Source: a virus. Taken from it: a stretch of 23,674 nt of DNA. The notes under the pieces were generated by a model that was not told the origin of the DNA, did no database searches, and saw only the letters and a program-made list of their open reading frames with translations. Within the stretch, counting starts at the first letter, position 1. Every line of letters begins with the position of its first letter. The position numbers and the translations under genes were made by a program. Below, in pieces: positions 15,199 through 22,057 of the stretch. The DNA lies in IMG/VR virus record IMGVR_UViG_3300046782_000066, positions 1 to 23,674 of that record; one strand, given 5' to 3'.

Positions 15199-16533
15199 TT
15201 ATCTCCGCTCGTACTGTCTCATGATATTCTCGAACGCATAGCAAAAGAAATATTCTTCTGCATCACTGCAATGTCCGTACTTCTCGAACTTAGCTCCAGT
15301 GATTTTATTCTCTTCCTTCTCCTTGAACTTCTTACCGTCTGCTCCCTCCTTCAAATACAGATAGTCATTGATTGTGTTCTTGCACTTCGGATGAATCAAA
15401 TAGTCTATCGCTGTATTGCCTCTGAACAAATCATCCATGAAGTCTTTCCTTTTCAGTACTGGGGGATTTGCTTTGTTCACTCTGAACGAACCGTTGTTCA
15501 GTTTCCTTCTGCAAACATTTTCTACAATGTCGTAGTCATGCTTCACCTCATCCTCCGTCATTGTGTTTCCTTTCTTGCTGGTAGCATCTCCATAGTAGAA
15601 CAATCCTGCATTATGGTCTGCATAGTCTCGCATGAATCTCTCGCACACATATCGGGTCTTATTCAACGGGTGAGGTAAGCATATTTCATCAATCTGTGTC
15701 ACTCTCACTCTCTTGGTCTCTGGCATGAACCTGATCTGATTCACAAGCAGCGTCATGTATGGATTCACGTTCATATCGAACGTCAGATGAATCGCACTGT
15801 CTGGCTCGTACAATGCTTTGTCACTCACATGCACCATCGCATCGAACGCTGGGTAGAACTCCATCCCTGTTCTTAGCAGCCCCCATTTGCCTTCCTTGTA
15901 GATACGCTGATTGTGCGGAGACATTCTGTTCAGCTTCTCTTCATACTCTCGCTGGTCTATGTGCTGATTATCCTTGTACGTTGTATGCACATACTTTCCA
16001 TTCTTCAACGGCTTATCAAATAGCTCCTTCTTCACCCAATGCTCTTCATTGATTGGATTGAAGCTGGCAAACAACTGACGGGTCTCTCCTGCTTCTCCAC
16101 GCAACCTTAAATCGAACTGCTCAAAGTCTTCATAGTCGAACTCCGTTATCTCTTCCATCCAGATGTCTGTTGGCTTCTGAATAGACTTAATCTTTTCTGG
16201 GTCGTCCATTCCTGCTGCCAGCATACTGTTGCCATTCACGCACATGATGTCCATGCTCGATTCTTTCACATGGAACAATGGCTGCAACTTATAGCTCTCG
16301 ATTAAATCTTTGAACAACAAGAATTGACTATCGCGTATATCTACCGCTTGCTTTCTGCTGAACACTAATCTATATCTTCTGCTCCCCAAGCATTTGATAA
16401 GATTCTTCTGGGCGATAAAGAAGCTCTTTCCGCTTCCTCCTCCTCCCCAGTAAATTTCATAAGGATTGTTTGTATTGATGTACGGTCGGTAAACTGGGTT
16501 TACTTTCTCTTTCTTAAAAGTAATGTTTACCAT
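15199..16533 (-). CDS. terL: Terminase large subunit
   Basis: A 444-residue packaging motor with ATPase and nuclease parts. The Walker A motif GGGGSGKS is at residues 30-37, Walker B with catalytic acidics (DIWMEE) at 123-128, and the coupling motif SFNP at 157-160. The C-terminal RNase H-like nuclease has its metal-binding acidics in F-D-M-N (D253), G-D-A-T-S (D316) and S-D-A-E-E-Y (D424). The length and motif spacing fit the Terminase_3 / PBSX-type family. The protein should pump DNA into procapsids through the portal and cut concatemers. It has its own terminator-promoter junction upstream and is separated by two genes from the small subunit. Confidence 0.96.
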   Translation of the reverse strand: MVNITFKKEKVNPVYRPYINTNNPYEIYWGGGGSGKSFFIAQKNLIKCLGSRRYRLVFSRKQAVDIRDSQFLLFKDLIESYKLQPLFHVKESSMDIMCVNGNSMLAAGMDDPEKIKSIQKPTDIWMEEITEFDYEDFEQFDLRLRGEAGETRQLFASFNPINEEHWVKKELFDKPLKNGKYVHTTYKDNQHIDQREYEEKLNRMSPHNQRIYKEGKWGLLRTGMEFYPAFDAMVHVSDKALYEPDSAIHLTFDMNVNPYMTLLVNQIRFMPETKRVRVTQIDEICLPHPLNKTRYVCERFMRDYADHNAGLFYYGDATSKKGNTMTEDEVKHDYDIVENVCRRKLNNGSFRVNKANPPVLKRKDFMDDLFRGNTAIDYLIHPKCKNTINDYLYLKEGADGKKFKEKEENKITGAKFEKYGHCSDAEEYFFCYAFENIMRQYERR

Positions 16534-16563
16534 GTACGTCCACTTGTTTGATTGTCATTTCGG

Positions 16564-16571
16564 CAAACATA
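16564..16571 (-). promoter_or_regulatory. Bacteroidota promoter -7 core (TATGTTTG) before terL
   Basis: Minus-strand TATGTTTG matches TAnnTTTG and sits 30 bases before the large terminase ATG, just after a strong terminator. The trinucleotide 19 bases upstream is TTT, one off TTG. It should restart transcription for the packaging and head genes. Confidence 0.55.
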
Positions 16572-16588
16572 CAAATGATTCGGGATAT

Positions 16589-16628
16589 GAAAAAGAAAGC
16601 TGGCAATGGATATGAACCCATCACCAGC
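16589..16628 (-). terminator. Rho-independent terminator upstream of terL
   Basis: On the minus strand an 11-bp stem (GCTGGTGATGG with CCATTGCCAGC, two G-T wobbles, 8-base loop) occupies 16628-16599. A T-rich tail TTTCTTTTTC follows at 16598-16589. This is the strongest terminator in the window and ends the accessory gene unit before the terminase promoter. Confidence 0.85.
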
Positions 16629-16645
16629 CATTCTACCCCACTTAA

Positions 16646-16666
16646 TTGTCGTGACAGGCGCGACAA
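16646..16666 (-). other. Hairpin without U-tract after the 108-aa gene
   Basis: An 8-bp stem, TTGTCGCG with CGTGACAA (one G-T wobble), and a 5-base loop lies 5 bases after the stop at 16672. No T-run follows it. It could pause polymerase ahead of the next hairpin or protect the mRNA 3' end; it might also be chance. Confidence 0.45.
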
Positions 16667-16671
16667 TGCTC

Positions 16672-16998
16672 TTAATTCAATTGTGCAATTCTTCTTTCAC
16701 GAATGCATTGCATTTCATTAACCGCTTCAATCGCTCGAAGCACTTTTGCTTTGGACTGTGTATAGAACCAAATACGTTCACTCTCTCCTATCTTCTCTAC
16801 CTGCACTGCCTTGCTGTCGAACTCTTCTTTCAATATTATTTTTATCACGCTCATCAGCAACTCTGTCGTTCGTTCACTTACCGAACTATGCTCGAACGCG
16901 ATTCTATAAGCTCCATCCTCCTTCTGTCGAACATCTTCTATAAGACTTAATCTGAACTCCTTCGTTTCTTCTGGGTCTGGGTCACAATGCTCACACAT
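16672..16998 (-). CDS. Small hypothetical protein with N-terminal Cys-x-x-Cys
   Basis: A 108-residue protein starting MCEHCDPDPEE, followed by a mixed alpha/beta domain with a long helix ending in a basic segment (IEAVNEMQCIRERRIAQLN). I do not know the family. The ATG overlaps the preceding stop by eight bases, and the gene is followed by two hairpins, so it ends a transcription unit. The N-terminal C-E-H-C could bind metal, but only four possible ligands in a row make this uncertain. Confidence 0.7.
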   Translation of the reverse strand: MCEHCDPDPEETKEFRLSLIEDVRQKEDGAYRIAFEHSSVSERTTELLMSVIKIILKEEFDSKAVQVEKIGESERIWFYTQSKAKVLRAIEAVNEMQCIRERRIAQLN

Positions 16999-17302
16999 CT
17001 TTTTCTCCTTTCCTTCCCCATCCGCTTCTGTCTGTTATTATTTTTCGCTGCTCCAAGCTCAATGTTTCGTTTGCATTGTCAGCAATCTTGTAAAGCATTG
17101 TTACAAGGTCAACCTTATCTACATTTTTCTTGTCGAAGATAACACCGACTTCTCCTGTATCGGTTTTAGTTACCACTGCAACTGATAGCTCGATGTCTGG
17201 GTTTGCAAGTTCTTTCATAAGCCCCTTGAGAACAATTACATTATTCTCTGCTATCTTACCTCTTCTTTCCGTGTACTCTTCTTTTGGATTATTAAATGGC
17301 AT
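16991..17302 (-). CDS. Small hypothetical protein after terS
   Basis: A 103-residue protein with alternating helix and strand (LSVAVVTKTDTGEVGVIFD) and a helical C-terminal half with DLVTMLYKIADNANE. No named domain. It lies between the small and large terminase genes with a 24-base gap after terS and overlaps the next gene by eight bases. The place would permit a packaging accessory role. No membrane or signal segment. Confidence 0.7.
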   Translation of the reverse strand: MPFNNPKEEYTERRGKIAENNVIVLKGLMKELANPDIELSVAVVTKTDTGEVGVIFDKKNVDKVDLVTMLYKIADNANETLSLEQRKIITDRSGWGRKGEKDV

Positions 17303-17326
17303 TTTATTTTGATTGTTTAATTGTTA

Positions 17327-17857
17327 CTACTCGATTGTGATGTTCGTTTTTATCGCTCCAAGAATCGCTGTCTCACTCCGCTCAATATATCCTCTTCCTT
17401 TGCCTTGCGTCTTCAAGTAGAAGATTGTGCATGTCGCATCCCCCAGCTTTACTTTCTTCAATAGCTGGCTCTCCGCAAAATCCAACTGCATTTCCTTCAC
17501 TTGGTTCACCTGCTCTACAAAGGCTGGGTCGTCCTTCATCCACTGGTAGAACTGTGTCCTGCTCACCGCTACCCCTTTCTCCGTACAAACATTTAACGCT
17601 GTTGTAACGATACCTAATGACGCTTGCAGGGCTTCTACCATCGCCTTTTTATTACGTTCGGTCACATTCGCCATTGTTACGCTCTTATTGCCACGATTAG
17701 GATAGCTTTTTCTGACCGTTTCCTTCGCTGTGGACGACTCTGTTTGTGCTGGTGTCTGTTCCTGTGATTTTCCTTGTTTCTGATGTTTTTTGTCGGCTGG
17801 AGACACTTTTTCTGGTCTCTGCTTTGCTTTGCCTTTTGGCTGGGTATCTTTCCTCAT
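17327..17857 (-). CDS. terS: Terminase small subunit (HTH-containing)
   Basis: A 176-residue protein. Residues 1-61 are Lys/Gln/Ser-rich and probably disordered. Residues about 62-110 hold a helix-turn-helix (KKAMVEALQASLG, then VSRTQFYQWMKDDPAF) typical of small terminases that bind the packaging site. A helix (VNQVKEMQLDFAESQLLKKV) follows, then a segment with ATCTIFYLKTQGKGRGY, a pattern frequent in phage TerS and related proteins. The start at 17857 overlaps the upstream gene by 161 bases. An internal ATG at 17674 (residue 62) would remove the overlap and give 115 residues. A TTG-N19-TAGCTTTG promoter just before 17857 favours the longer form. Confidence 0.82.
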   Translation of the reverse strand: MRKDTQPKGKAKQRPEKVSPADKKHQKQGKSQEQTPAQTESSTAKETVRKSYPNRGNKSVTMANVTERNKKAMVEALQASLGIVTTALNVCTEKGVAVSRTQFYQWMKDDPAFVEQVNQVKEMQLDFAESQLLKKVKLGDATCTIFYLKTQGKGRGYIERSETAILGAIKTNITIE

Positions 17858-18284
17858 TTTTGATTTGATTTGAGGGCAAAGCTACTTTTTTTTCTTTTGC
17901 CTTCAACGAAGCCCTTCTTCTCATCACCGCTCTCACTGCCTCATCACAAACTCTGTGTAGCTTCTCTGTCCAGCATCCCCACATTCCTGTCTCAAACATC
18001 TTACGCTCCGCTTCTTTGAGTGTGTACTTTTCTGTGTACATTATCCTTCCGATGCGATAGTAGTCTTCTATTCTGGCTGTAACCTTTCTTCCATTGCTCT
18101 CATCAATCACGATGCCCTGATATTCAATCCAACAATGCACGAACGGAATATCCTTTATCTCTCCTCCTGCTCCCTTACATATTCCATGCACAAGTAATGC
18201 TCCCAGCTTACCCCATTGTCTCTCGAATAATTCTCCATTCGATTTGAAGCAATCACCTTTATCAATTCTCTCTCTGCTGCTCAT
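17697..18284 (-). CDS. Conserved-looking protein with possible Cys-His-Asp triad
   Basis: A 195-residue protein. Residues 1-125 form a compact domain: G-D-C-F at 10-13 (C12), L-V-H-G-I-C at 31-36, F-V-H-C-W-I-E at 48-54 (H50), V-I-D-E-S at 59-63 (D61) and a D-Y-Y-R-I-G segment. The order C12-H50-D61 resembles papain-like or transglutaminase-like peptidase cores, and I recall similar uncharacterised phage proteins with G-D-C, H-G and H-x-W-x-E motifs. From about 130 on it is Lys/Arg/Ser/Thr-rich and overlaps terS in another frame, so the tail may be disordered. The ATG overlaps the previous stop as ATGA. Target and activity unknown. Confidence 0.78.
   Translation of the reverse strand: MSSRERIDKGDCFKSNGELFERQWGKLGALLVHGICKGAGGEIKDIPFVHCWIEYQGIVIDESNGRKVTARIEDYYRIGRIMYTEKYTLKEAERKMFETGMWGCWTEKLHRVCDEAVRAVMRRRASLKAKEKKVALPSNQIKNEERYPAKRQSKAETRKSVSSRQKTSETRKITGTDTSTNRVVHSEGNGQKKLS
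17877..17906 (-). promoter_or_regulatory. Bacteroidota promoter (TTG-N19-TAGCTTTG) before terS
   Basis: Minus-strand TTG (17906-17904), 19 bases with an A-rich stretch, then TAGCTTTG (17884-17877) fully matches the Bacteroidota consensus. It lies inside the C-terminal coding part of the upstream gene, 19 bases before the terS ATG at 17857, giving a short leader. Confidence 0.65.
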
Positions 18285-18646
18285 TTTTGTTTCCGTTTAT
18301 AACCTCCTTCATGATGCTCTATGAAATCGAATCCTAAATAATCATTCTCCTTATGTCCTTCTCTCTCTGTCTGCTTCAATGCTTTAGCCAACGGCTGATT
18401 AAACTTTGGCAGCTTACAATGATTCAGCAAAAATATCTGACTACCCTTGCATCGGCTCATCTTATCCAACGGTTTGCTCCGTGTCTTGTGACAAGCAAAG
18501 TCTGCCTCACCCAACACCATGTCATGTGTCTGCTTTGCTGTCAACTCTCCACCAAGCCATCCCTTGAGCGAAGTCTTTCTGAACGGACATTCTTTGCACG
18601 GCTCTTTAAGATTGTCTTTCACTGCAACCTCCTTTTCTTCCTGCAC
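18281..18646 (-). CDS. DUF6283-like cysteine-rich protein
   Basis: A 121-residue protein with KEPCKECPFRKTSLKGWLG (C17, C20), ADFACHKT (C52, H53), M-S-R-C-K-G (C66) and L-N-H-C (C77). The C-x-x-C-P-F-R start, then F-x-C-H and C-x-G, matches my memory of DUF6283, a family of unknown function seen in phages and actinobacteria. The four most conserved cysteines could hold zinc or an iron-sulfur cluster. The frame starts with GTG at 18646, there being no ATG before the motif, and overlaps the gene before it by 28 bases. Its stop overlaps the next ATG. Confidence 0.75.
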   Translation of the reverse strand: MQEEKEVAVKDNLKEPCKECPFRKTSLKGWLGGELTAKQTHDMVLGEADFACHKTRSKPLDKMSRCKGSQIFLLNHCKLPKFNQPLAKALKQTEREGHKENDYLGFDFIEHHEGGYKRKQK

Positions 18647-18852
18647 AAATAAACCATTCCATACTCACTGTTGCCATCCTCCTTCTCCGTATCCAGAACC
18701 CATTTATCTTCTGCTGGCTTGCCACTACTTTCATTAATCATTCTACTTGCATCCAAGTAACTCACGAACTTTCTCTCAAGAATAATCCATGTCGGGAACA
18801 TTGAATACCAAATGATTCTTACTCCCTGCCAAAAATATCTTATCACTTCCAT
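18619..18852 (-). CDS. Small protein with hydrophobic N-terminus
   Basis: A 77-residue protein, start MEVIRYFWQGVRIIWYSMF, with an aromatic and hydrophobic N-terminal 25 residues that could anchor it to the membrane, then a polar region and a basic end (CRKKRRLQ). The ATG overlaps the preceding stop as TGATG. No family recognised. The segment looks more like an amphipathic or reentrant helix than a clear transmembrane span. Confidence 0.65.
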   Translation of the reverse strand: MEVIRYFWQGVRIIWYSMFPTWIILERKFVSYLDASRMINESSGKPAEDKWVLDTEKEDGNSEYGMVYLCRKKRRLQ

Positions 18853-19589
18853 CAGCCTATTATTTTAACATTGTTCACTGGCTCTATCGGCTCTCCTTCG
18901 CTGGTCGTTGAATACAAAATGCCATCCCCTTCAACATCTGCATATATCCGTCCGTCCTTCGCCTTATAGCACTTCCTGCTGAACTCATCCTCTCCTATGT
19001 AGAACACTTCTACCTGCTCACTGGCTGCATTCTCTATCGCCTGCAACCTGTCTATCTCTGCTGCAATCAATGCTCCTGCTACTTGAAGACGATGAATTTT
19101 ATTCTGGTCTCCAGTCAGCTTGTTTTCAAGTCCCCAAACATTTAATCCAGATTGAAAATCTCCACCATAGTCAGAGACAACTTTTGAGTTTGTTCCATTT
19201 GTCGCAAGTATTGCAGCCACTAATCGAAGCTCACCATGATGATGCCCCCAGTCATGTGCAGAGTGATAGCCATGCTTACTTATCTGCTCCTGTCTTTCCA
19301 TTGCAATCAACTCCACTCCTGTTGCCTGCCTTGTATCACGATTCTCTTCTGGCTCTTCTACTGACAATCCAACTGGAGGCATACCACTTCCAACTATCAT
19401 CAGCCTTATCCGTTTCGATTGCCGGAGCTTCTCTTCGTCTCCTGCTTCCAGTTCCCACACACTTTCAAACTGTGGGTACTTTTCAAGATACATGCTCTTC
19501 TTACTGGGCAATGCTCCGCACTCTGCATCAGTCATGTTTGCAGGTTTATGCATCACAATGTTCTGGTCTTTAAATTCTACTGGTTTCAT
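18852..19589 (-). CDS. Phage accessory protein with ERQ...HG / AGALIAAEIDRL domain
   Basis: A 245-residue protein. Residues about 92-185 carry a pattern I know from many phage proteins of unknown function: E-L-I-A-M-E-R-Q-E-Q-I-S-K-H-G, then H-D-x-x-H-H-H-G-E-L-x-x-A-A, a variable loop, and L-Q-V-A-G-A-L-I-A-A-E-I-D-R-L. The spaced acidic and His residues recall helical nucleotide pyrophosphohydrolases such as MazG-like enzymes, but I cannot claim that activity. Residues 1-90 and 190-245 flank this domain; the latter has beta-prone sequence. The start at 19589 follows a 68-base gap with no obvious promoter or hairpin. Confidence 0.72.
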   Translation of the reverse strand: MKPVEFKDQNIVMHKPANMTDAECGALPSKKSMYLEKYPQFESVWELEAGDEEKLRQSKRIRLMIVGSGMPPVGLSVEEPEENRDTRQATGVELIAMERQEQISKHGYHSAHDWGHHHGELRLVAAILATNGTNSKVVSDYGGDFQSGLNVWGLENKLTGDQNKIHRLQVAGALIAAEIDRLQAIENAASEQVEVFYIGEDEFSRKCYKAKDGRIYADVEGDGILYSTTSEGEPIEPVNNVKIIG

Positions 19590-19657
19590 TTTTATATTAA
19601 GATTTGATTGTTACTTTTTCTATTAGCTACCATGTCCGCGAGAAGAATATAAACCAT

Positions 19658-20047
19658 TTAGTTTATTCTTTTAGCTGGACACATGTGTTCATATTTCTTT
19701 TTGTACTTCGCATCAATCTGGACATTACCTCCAAGCGAATACCTCTTTCCTGTTACTCCGCATATTTCACATTGCATTCTATCAAAGCCTCCCTTCTCTG
19801 TAACAAGAGATAGCTTACCCCATTGATGTTTTAATGGCTGGTCTGCATCTGCAACTTCCCATGCCTTCACAAGCTGCCTTTCCTTTTCTGCTTCTCTTCG
19901 TGAGGAATTAAATCTTTTCAATATCCTTTCTGCATCCTGTTGTGCAGTCACGCTGTCTTCAACCCATTCAGTATTCGTCTCACTCCATGCTTTAGTATCT
20001 GGGTCTCCCTTGTACTTCACAAGCATCGTGTAACTTAATTGCTTCAT
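19658..20047 (-). CDS. Small protein with C-terminal zinc-finger motif
   Basis: A 129-residue protein. The N-terminal half is charged and helical (AERILKRFNSSRREAEKERQ). The C-terminal part has H-Q-W-G-K-L, then M-Q-C-E-I-C-G-V-T-G-K-R (C93, C96) and E-H-M-C (H121, C123), consistent with one treble-clef-like zinc site. The spacing is like that in the 81-residue protein at 11472-11717 (H-x-W followed by C-x-x-C). Function unknown; a nucleic-acid contact is plausible. A 12-base gap separates it from the gene before. Confidence 0.7.
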   Translation of the reverse strand: MKQLSYTMLVKYKGDPDTKAWSETNTEWVEDSVTAQQDAERILKRFNSSRREAEKERQLVKAWEVADADQPLKHQWGKLSLVTEKGGFDRMQCEICGVTGKRYSLGGNVQIDAKYKKKYEHMCPAKRIN

Positions 20048-20059
20048 TTTATTTTGGCT

Positions 20060-20533
20060 TTAATTATTTACAATAAAATCTATGCATGGTTTTAATGTTT
20101 CTTTATAAAATCTCATCTCCTGCTTTGGCAGCTTTTCATTCTCTGGAGTGATTATGAAATAATATCTGTCATTGAACTCAAACACCTCTGAACCTTTCGG
20201 TATCGGCAAATGATAATTATATCCGAACTCTCGATTCAGGTGTCCAACAATAACTGGTTTCGGCTCTTCTTCCTGCTCCTGCTCTTTCAGCCATACCACT
20301 GATTCATTCGGCTGGCTTTCCATTATAGTGCTACATGCTCCGTTTATTTGCAACTGCCAGCCAATACCATTATAATAAAACGTACCGTGACTTTCTTCAC
20401 TCCAAGTATAATTCGGCAATGTTCCTTCTGGCTTGGTCTCTAATCTGTGCAATGCAAAGTAGTGCTTCGTTCTGTCTGCTGGGAACGCTTCTGTCGTCTT
20501 GACTTCTGTATATGTTTTCATAATTTTTTCCAA
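20060..20533 (-). CDS. Hypothetical protein following the glycosyltransferase
   Basis: A 157-residue protein with no domain I recognise. It is acidic in the middle (EQEQEEEPKP) and beta-rich at both ends with many aromatics (FYYNGIGWQLQI, DRYYFIITPE). The ATG at 20533 overlaps the glycosyltransferase stop by 16 bases; a second ATG lies four codons in. The overlap puts it in the same operon as the modification genes, so a helper role is possible but unproven. Confidence 0.7.
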   Translation of the reverse strand: MEKIMKTYTEVKTTEAFPADRTKHYFALHRLETKPEGTLPNYTWSEESHGTFYYNGIGWQLQINGACSTIMESQPNESVVWLKEQEQEEEPKPVIVGHLNREFGYNYHLPIPKGSEVFEFNDRYYFIITPENEKLPKQEMRFYKETLKPCIDFIVNN

Positions 20534-21255
20534 TTAAATCTCACCTCTGTTTGTCCATGCTCAACAACTTTTCTCACCGCCTTATCTCCGTACTTCGCTA
20601 TAAGGTAATCGGCTGCAACTTCCATGTTCTCATTCTGCTTGTATATTTCTGCTGCACCTCCGTCTCTACTTTTCATCTTATGTGCAAACTGATAAGCATA
20701 TATGCAAGCAGTTCTGAATCCTGCCTTAATCAATCTGGCAGACATATCCCAGTCATTGAAGATTTTTAATTCTTTATCATATCCTCCTGCTTTTGACAAT
20801 TGGTATGTATTGTTTAATACCATGCACCATGCACCGATGTTTTCTTTTGTAACTCCTGTTTTGTGCATCCAATTATGTCCAGCGAAACTCACCATCACCT
20901 GTCCATAGTTGTGTTCATTCATCTGCTCCTTCGCACTCTGATAAATTTCTTCTATCGTGCATTTGCTGTTGTCTCTTCTCTTCCATCCAAGAACATCATC
21001 ATCAACAAACATATACTCACTGAACTGTTTAATCTGTGCGAACTCAAGCATTGAATTTAACATATAAGCGAACCCCATATTGTCCGCTCCAAGTCTCACA
21101 ATCTGATACTGCTTGCCGTACATCATTTTGTACTGGTCATAATCCTGTGGCTCTACAAACAAAAAAGCTCCTATCAGGAGCTTGCTCATTGGAAAGTTTA
21201 TTCTGTTCTTACTACCAATGAATATCGGCAGTACGGTCTCTTCAATCTGCTGCAT
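20518..21255 (-). CDS. GT-A glycosyltransferase, TET-associated (TAGT) type candidate
   Basis: A 245-residue protein. The N-terminal Rossmann-like half (VLPIFIGSKNRI, then YQIVRLGADNMG) leads to F-V-D-D-D-V (D85-D87), the metal- and nucleotide-sugar-binding DxD-type motif of GT-A enzymes. Further on are G-G-Y-D (157-160), F-N-D-W-D-M-S-A-R (166-174), and H-K-M-K-S-R-D-G-G (192-200), a His/Ser/Gly-Gly pattern I associate with TET-associated glycosyltransferases of phages. It would transfer a sugar to a hydroxylated base in DNA. The ATG overlaps the dioxygenase gene by 14 bases, which supports a joint role. Sugar and base are unknown; protein glycosylation remains an alternative. Confidence 0.82.
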   Translation of the reverse strand: MQQIEETVLPIFIGSKNRINFPMSKLLIGAFLFVEPQDYDQYKMMYGKQYQIVRLGADNMGFAYMLNSMLEFAQIKQFSEYMFVDDDVLGWKRRDNSKCTIEEIYQSAKEQMNEHNYGQVMVSFAGHNWMHKTGVTKENIGAWCMVLNNTYQLSKAGGYDKELKIFNDWDMSARLIKAGFRTACIYAYQFAHKMKSRDGGAAEIYKQNENMEVAADYLIAKYGDKAVRKVVEHGQTEVRFNWKKL

Positions 21256-22057
21256 GTTTCAATCTCTTTTTTTCTCTGGTTAGTTTTACTTCTCTTATTC
21301 TTTGCTTCTCCTGCTCTACTGGCAGACACTTCCACATCTGCTGCAACGTATAATACACAACGCTGTATCGGTAGCTCTGCTCACTCAAGTATTTTATCGG
21401 TGTCACTCCATGCATGATTAACTGCCCATCGAAAATCACCAGCGTATTGTTGGCAACCTCAAGTGTGATGCCGTATTCTGGAACTGCAAGATTGCCTCCT
21501 TCAACATCATGCTTCATCACAATCATATTGCTCATTACTCCTTTGAAGTTACCTGCATCATGATGATATTTCAGCACACTGTTCTTATTTACAATGCCGG
21601 ACGTAAACACTGAATTAGGAATCCTCCAAGCTGGCAGCACCTTTTCTGTTACTACCTGCTCATGTGCTACATAAGTGTCTGGAAAGTATTTTTTATAATA
21701 CTTACTTACAAGCTCTGCTTGCCTGCAAATTATAGAATGAGGTTTCGGAAACTCTCTGCTCATGCTTGTAGCTGTGCAATAGTCTCTGCGAACCGTTAGC
21801 TTCGGACTATACCCGAATATCGTACTCGTACTTTGCAACCCCAGCGTTCGCTTGCCTGTATTAAACTTCACATGCTGCACTGCCCATAATAAATCTCTTA
21901 GGTCTTCATCCAGTCTCTTATAAAGTATCACTGGCTTTCCTTCGTCTGTTATCAGACAGTCAAAGTCAATCAGGCTTTCACAATCAGAAGGCATCGCACT
22001 CCGTTTCAGAAACAGCTTATCCTCTATTGGCTTTCTTCTTAGTTCGATTCGTTTCAT
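21242..22057 (-). CDS. 2-oxoglutarate/Fe(II) dioxygenase, TET/JBP-like DNA base hydroxylase
   Basis: A 271-residue protein. The double-stranded beta-helix core shows the iron ligands H165-x-D167 (in K-Y-H-H-D-A-G-N) and H216 (in L-I-M-H-G-V), and the 2-oxoglutarate-binding R230 (in S-Y-R-Y-S-V-V). The run before the HxD (SGIVNKNSVLKYHHD) and the N-M-I-V...G-G-N-L segment resemble TET/JBP enzymes, which oxidise methyl groups of 5-methylcytosine or thymine in DNA. Phage members are known to work with glycosyltransferases. The gene overlaps the second ParB-like gene by 41 bases and the glycosyltransferase by 14. No DNA methyltransferase is visible here, so the substrate is open: thymine, or 5mC made by an enzyme outside the window. 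Confidence 0.85.
   Translation of the reverse strand: MKRIELRRKPIEDKLFLKRSAMPSDCESLIDFDCLITDEGKPVILYKRLDEDLRDLLWAVQHVKFNTGKRTLGLQSTSTIFGYSPKLTVRRDYCTATSMSREFPKPHSIICRQAELVSKYYKKYFPDTYVAHEQVVTEKVLPAWRIPNSVFTSGIVNKNSVLKYHHDAGNFKGVMSNMIVMKHDVEGGNLAVPEYGITLEVANNTLVIFDGQLIMHGVTPIKYLSEQSYRYSVVYYTLQQMWKCLPVEQEKQRIREVKLTREKKRLKHAAD

Noticed and set aside
15759-16052. 97-codon plus-strand frame inside terL
   Set aside because: It is antisense to the nuclease and linker part of large terminase; the product is Cys/His/Ser/Pro-rich shadow sequence.
17382-17588. 68-codon minus-strand frame inside terS
   Set aside because: It lies within the terS helix-turn-helix coding region in another frame and has no independent signals.
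19590-19657. Possible promoter or small gene in the 68-base gap
   Set aside because: No TAnnTTTG core, hairpin or open frame with sensible spacing was found; I see nothing definite in it.
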